Assembly (NCBI GenBank): GCA_048497495.1
Contig: JAFHCF010000243.1
Span: 1 to 44,441, forward strand
Direction of reading: 5' to 3'
Origin: JAFHCF01 sp048497495
GTDB taxonomy: Bacteria > Pseudomonadota > Alphaproteobacteria > Rhizobiales > Ancalomicrobiaceae
DNA length: 44,441 bases
Shown: positions 42,671 to 44,441 of the stretch, piece after piece
Numbering within the stretch: the first letter of the stretch is position 1
How the letters are laid out: each line of letters opens with the position of its first letter
Position numbers and translations under genes: made by a program
The notes under the pieces: model-generated
What the model saw: only the letters and a program-made list of their open reading frames with translations
Told to the model about the DNA's origin: nothing
Database searches by the model: none

Positions 42671-43525
42671 ATGTCGACCCGTCGTCACCCGGTCCTGTTC
42701 TCGTCGAGCGCGGCGATCGTCGTCGCCCTCGGCACCCTCGCCGCCTCGCGGCTGCCGCCGGCCGATCCGACCGATCTGGTGACGATCCCGCCCGGCGCCG
42801 TCACCTATCGCGCCGCCGGCGACTTCACCCGCGACGGCGCCGCCGTCGCCCCGCCCGTGGTGCGGGTCGCCTTCGATCGGCCGTTGGTCGTCATGCGCAC
42901 CCAGGTCGGCGCCGCCGCCTATGGCGCCTGCGTCGCCGCCGGCGCCTGCGACGGCCCGGACGATGCCGATGCGCTCGCCGCCCGCGCCGACCTGCCGGCG
43001 GTGGGCTTGAGCTGGCGCGACGCCACCGCCTATGCCGCGTGGCTGTCGCGCGCCACCGGCCATCGCTATCGCCTGCCGAGCGACGCCGAATGGGTCCGCC
43101 TCGCCGCCGAGGCCCGGATCGAGGCGCCCGTCGTCGCCGCCGCCGATCCGAACGAGCCCGCCGAGCGCTGGCTCGCCGCCTATGACGCCGGGTCCGCCGA
43201 GGCCGGGCCGATCGATCGCGCGCCGCGCCCCTTCGGCAGTTTCGGCAGCAACTCGCTCGGCCTCGCCGACATCTCCGGCAACGTCTGGGAATGGACCGAC
43301 GGCTGCTGGTCGCGCCACGTCTCCGGCGCCGCCCGAGCCCCCCGCGAAATCCGCAACTGCGGCGTCCGCATCATCCAGGGCCGTCATCGCGGCTACGTCA
43401 GCGACTTCATCCGCGACCCCCGTGGCGGCGGCTGCTCGGTCGGCACCCCGCCGGCGAACCTCGGCGTCCGACTGGTGCGCGACGACGGATCCATCCTCGA
43501 TCGGATCGCCGCGCTCCTACGCTGA
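42671..43525 (+). CDS. nirV: NirV, formylglycine-generating-enzyme-like protein
   Basis: A 284-residue SUMF1/FGE-sulfatase family protein usually found with nirK; its role is not established. Residues 1-27 look like a signal or anchor. The conserved VGLSWRDATAYAAWLS, YRLPSDAEWVRLA, SFGSNSLGLADISGNVWEWTD, GRHRGYVSDFIRDP and NLGVRLV segments follow in order. ATG 42671 has GGAG eight bases upstream; a GTG at 42617 overlapping the nirK stop is an alternative that adds 18 residues. Co-transcribed with nirK. Confidence 0.9.
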   Translation: MSTRRHPVLFSSSAAIVVALGTLAASRLPPADPTDLVTIPPGAVTYRAAGDFTRDGAAVAPPVVRVAFDRPLVVMRTQVGAAAYGACVAAGACDGPDDADALAARADLPAVGLSWRDATAYAAWLSRATGHRYRLPSDAEWVRLAAEARIEAPVVAAADPNEPAERWLAAYDAGSAEAGPIDRAPRPFGSFGSNSLGLADISGNVWEWTDGCWSRHVSGAARAPREIRNCGVRIIQGRHRGYVSDFIRDPRGGGCSVGTPPANLGVRLVRDDGSILDRIAALLR

Positions 43526-43607
43526 AGCCGCCCCTTCCGCCTCGTCGTATCCCCCGTCCACCGGTCTCGCGCCCGACCATGACCGCGCCGGCGGCGCGAG
43601 CGCCTCC

Positions 43608-43952
43608 TCAGACGAGCCGACCGCCGCGCCGCGTCCATCCGCGGGTGCCTCCGGCGAAGTGACGGACGTCGTCACGACCGACCCGGACAGCCTGTCGGAC
43701 CGCCGAAGCGGAGCGCCGGCCCGTCAGGCAGATCAGCACGATCGGCTTGTCGCGGGGCAGGGTGAGGGGCTTGAAGCGCGACAGCGGGACGTTCTTGGCG
43801 CCGAGGACATGGCCCGCCTCGAACTCGCCCTTCTCACGAACGTCGATGAGGCGCACGTTGCCGGCGCCCGTCGCCGCGACCAGATCTTCGTAGGAAATGG
43901 TCCGATCCGGGCCCGACTGGAACAGGCTGGCGATGAAGGAGAAGATGCTCAC
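43608..43952 (-). CDS. Rhodanese-like domain protein
   Basis: A 114-residue single-domain sulfurtransferase. ISYEDLVAATGAGNVRLIDVREKGEFEAGHV, then VPLSRF and the active loop ICLTGRRSAS with the catalytic Cys. The short N-terminal hydrophobic run (SIFSFIASLF) may be a helix rather than a signal. GTG 43952 is the start that fits the domain; earlier codons are low-quality. Convergent with nirV, whose stop is 82 bases away. Possible role with sulfur or NO stress, unproven. Confidence 0.82.
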   Translation of the reverse strand: MSIFSFIASLFQSGPDRTISYEDLVAATGAGNVRLIDVREKGEFEAGHVLGAKNVPLSRFKPLTLPRDKPIVLICLTGRRSASAVRQAVRVGRDDVRHFAGGTRGWTRRGGRLV

Positions 43953-44326
43953 GGTCCACTTGCCTCGATATTGGTTGTTCGGGCCTCGCCGGGTGGAATG
44001 CACGGCACCCACCACGTGGCTGCGTAACATCACTGGTCGACCATGTATGCCGCCTTGCCGAAGTTTTCCATGATCTCGCTCGCGCCGCCGGGTCGGAATG
44101 CCGCTCCAGGTGCGCGGGTGCGCCGCGGTGACCCCCTCCCCCTGATCCCCGACACACCGAGGCCGTCCGGTGCCGACATCGGCGTCACGGCCGACCGAGC
44201 CCTCGCGGCCCCGCGATCTCGACCTTGCGAAAATCACCCCCGAAAACGATGAAAGCCGCGGCTTCCCGCGGCATTCTCGAAGGCTCCCTGTCGAGGAGAG
44301 AAGGGATTATAAGCCTCGACCCCAAC
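43953..44326. other. Gap without gene before the right-edge gene
   Basis: No gene is supported. The left part should hold the promoter of the rhodanese gene (minus strand). The right part is the 3' untranslated region of the partial gene at the edge and its terminator at 44243-44272. Confidence 0.5.
44243..44272 (-). terminator. Intrinsic terminator of right-edge gene
   Basis: On the minus strand GCCGCGG-GAAG-CCGCGGC followed by TTTCATCGTTTT: a perfect seven-pair GC stem, four-base loop and T-rich tail, 54 bases after the stop of the gene that enters from the right. Confidence 0.7.
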
Positions 44327-44441
44327 CTAGTGCACGGATTCGGTCGGAAGATTCACATCAAGGCTTCGGGCGTGCACTAGATTCTCTTGTTGGTGCAGCA
44401 GCTTATCCAGTCGGATACGGCCTTCGGCCTGTTGCATCCGA
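44327..44441 (-). CDS. C-terminal end of an unrecognised gene (partial, runs off the right edge)
   Basis: The minus strand is open from the window edge to a TAG at 44327-44329. It reads RMQQAEGRIRLDKLLHQQEN, then LVHARSLDVNLPTESVH. A good terminator follows at a normal distance. Codon use (CAA, GAT, CTT, AAT) is less GC-biased than in the rest of the window, which may point to transferred DNA. The product is not recognised; an ATG at 44437 could be the start of a very short protein, but a longer gene from the right is likelier. Confidence 0.45.
   Translation of the reverse strand, partial: RMQQAEGRIRLDKLLHQQENLVHARSLDVNLPTESVH

Noticed and set aside
44243..44311. A small RNA on the minus strand with TATAAT at 44306-44311 and a terminator
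   Set aside because: No acceptable -35 element at the right spacing, and the terminator is better explained as the end of the gene entering from the right edge.
44327..44380. Ten-base inverted repeat CTAGTGCACG / CGTGCACTAG
   Set aside because: Perfect, but both arms fall within the last codons of the partial gene. It may be a chance symmetry or a short RNA stem; no independent support as an operator.

Overview
This GC-rich window (codon third positions dominated by G and C, with many ATGA or GTGA gene overlaps) looks like a chromosome segment of an alphaproteobacterium. Rhizobiales/Hyphomicrobiales is the best guess, from the rhizobial-type hup/hyp gene set, the palindromic repeat types and the small conserved proteins. 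The assignment is inference; no rRNA or tRNA gene was seen.

Layout. 1-4.6 kb (mostly minus strand): a periplasmic amino-acid-type binding protein, a PYROXD2/phytoene-desaturase-like flavoprotein paired with a Rieske oxygenase, then two inverted copies of a palindromic repeat beside a small GIY-YIG nuclease gene that lacks an in-frame start. 4.6-25.2 kb (all minus strand): a nearly complete uptake [NiFe]-hydrogenase locus, read in transcription order as hupUV (H2 sensor), hupSLCDF (structural enzyme, cytochrome b, protease, chaperone), hupGHIJK, hypABFCDE and hupRT (response regulator and kinase). Two good sigma-54 promoters were found, one before hupS and one before hupG, and HupR keeps the GAFTGA loop needed to work with sigma-54. 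Two genes carry repeat-derived protein segments: hypF has an inverted-repeat insertion read in frame, and hupK has a 30-bp tandem repeat encoding a ten-residue unit.

25.3-29.1 kb: a hotdog thioesterase (minus), then a plus-strand sulfur operon with an exported c-type cytochrome, a YeeE/YedE transporter and an exported triple-rhodanese protein. Several palindromes lie in the divergent region. 29.2-37.5 kb: FadD acyl-CoA ligase, an alpha/beta hydrolase, an internally deleted SDR remnant, a phasin-like protein, then a TetR regulator with a coniferyl-aldehyde-type dehydrogenase and a GMC oxidoreductase (alcohol to aldehyde to acid oxidation). 37.5-40.2 kb: a cold-shock protein with a long AT-richer leader, three small proteins of unknown function and an SDR oxidoreductase.

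40.4-44 kb: a denitrification island with a DUF1858 protein, a Crp/Fnr-family (Dnr/NnrR-type) regulator, copper nitrite reductase nirK, nirV and a rhodanese. Two TTG-N8-CAA boxes sharing the 9-mer TTGTTCCCG mark the DUF1858 gene and the regulator/nirK intergenic region as a probable NO-responsive regulon. The right edge holds the C-terminal end of an unrecognised minus-strand gene and its terminator.

Together the genes suggest a metabolically flexible organism that oxidises H2, handles reduced sulfur and reduces nitrite. I found no wholly new system. The strongest leads are the repeat/GIY-YIG pairing, the repeat insertions in HypF and HupK, the sulfur operon with its operators, and the two-box regulon with an inverted repeat over the nirK ribosome binding site.
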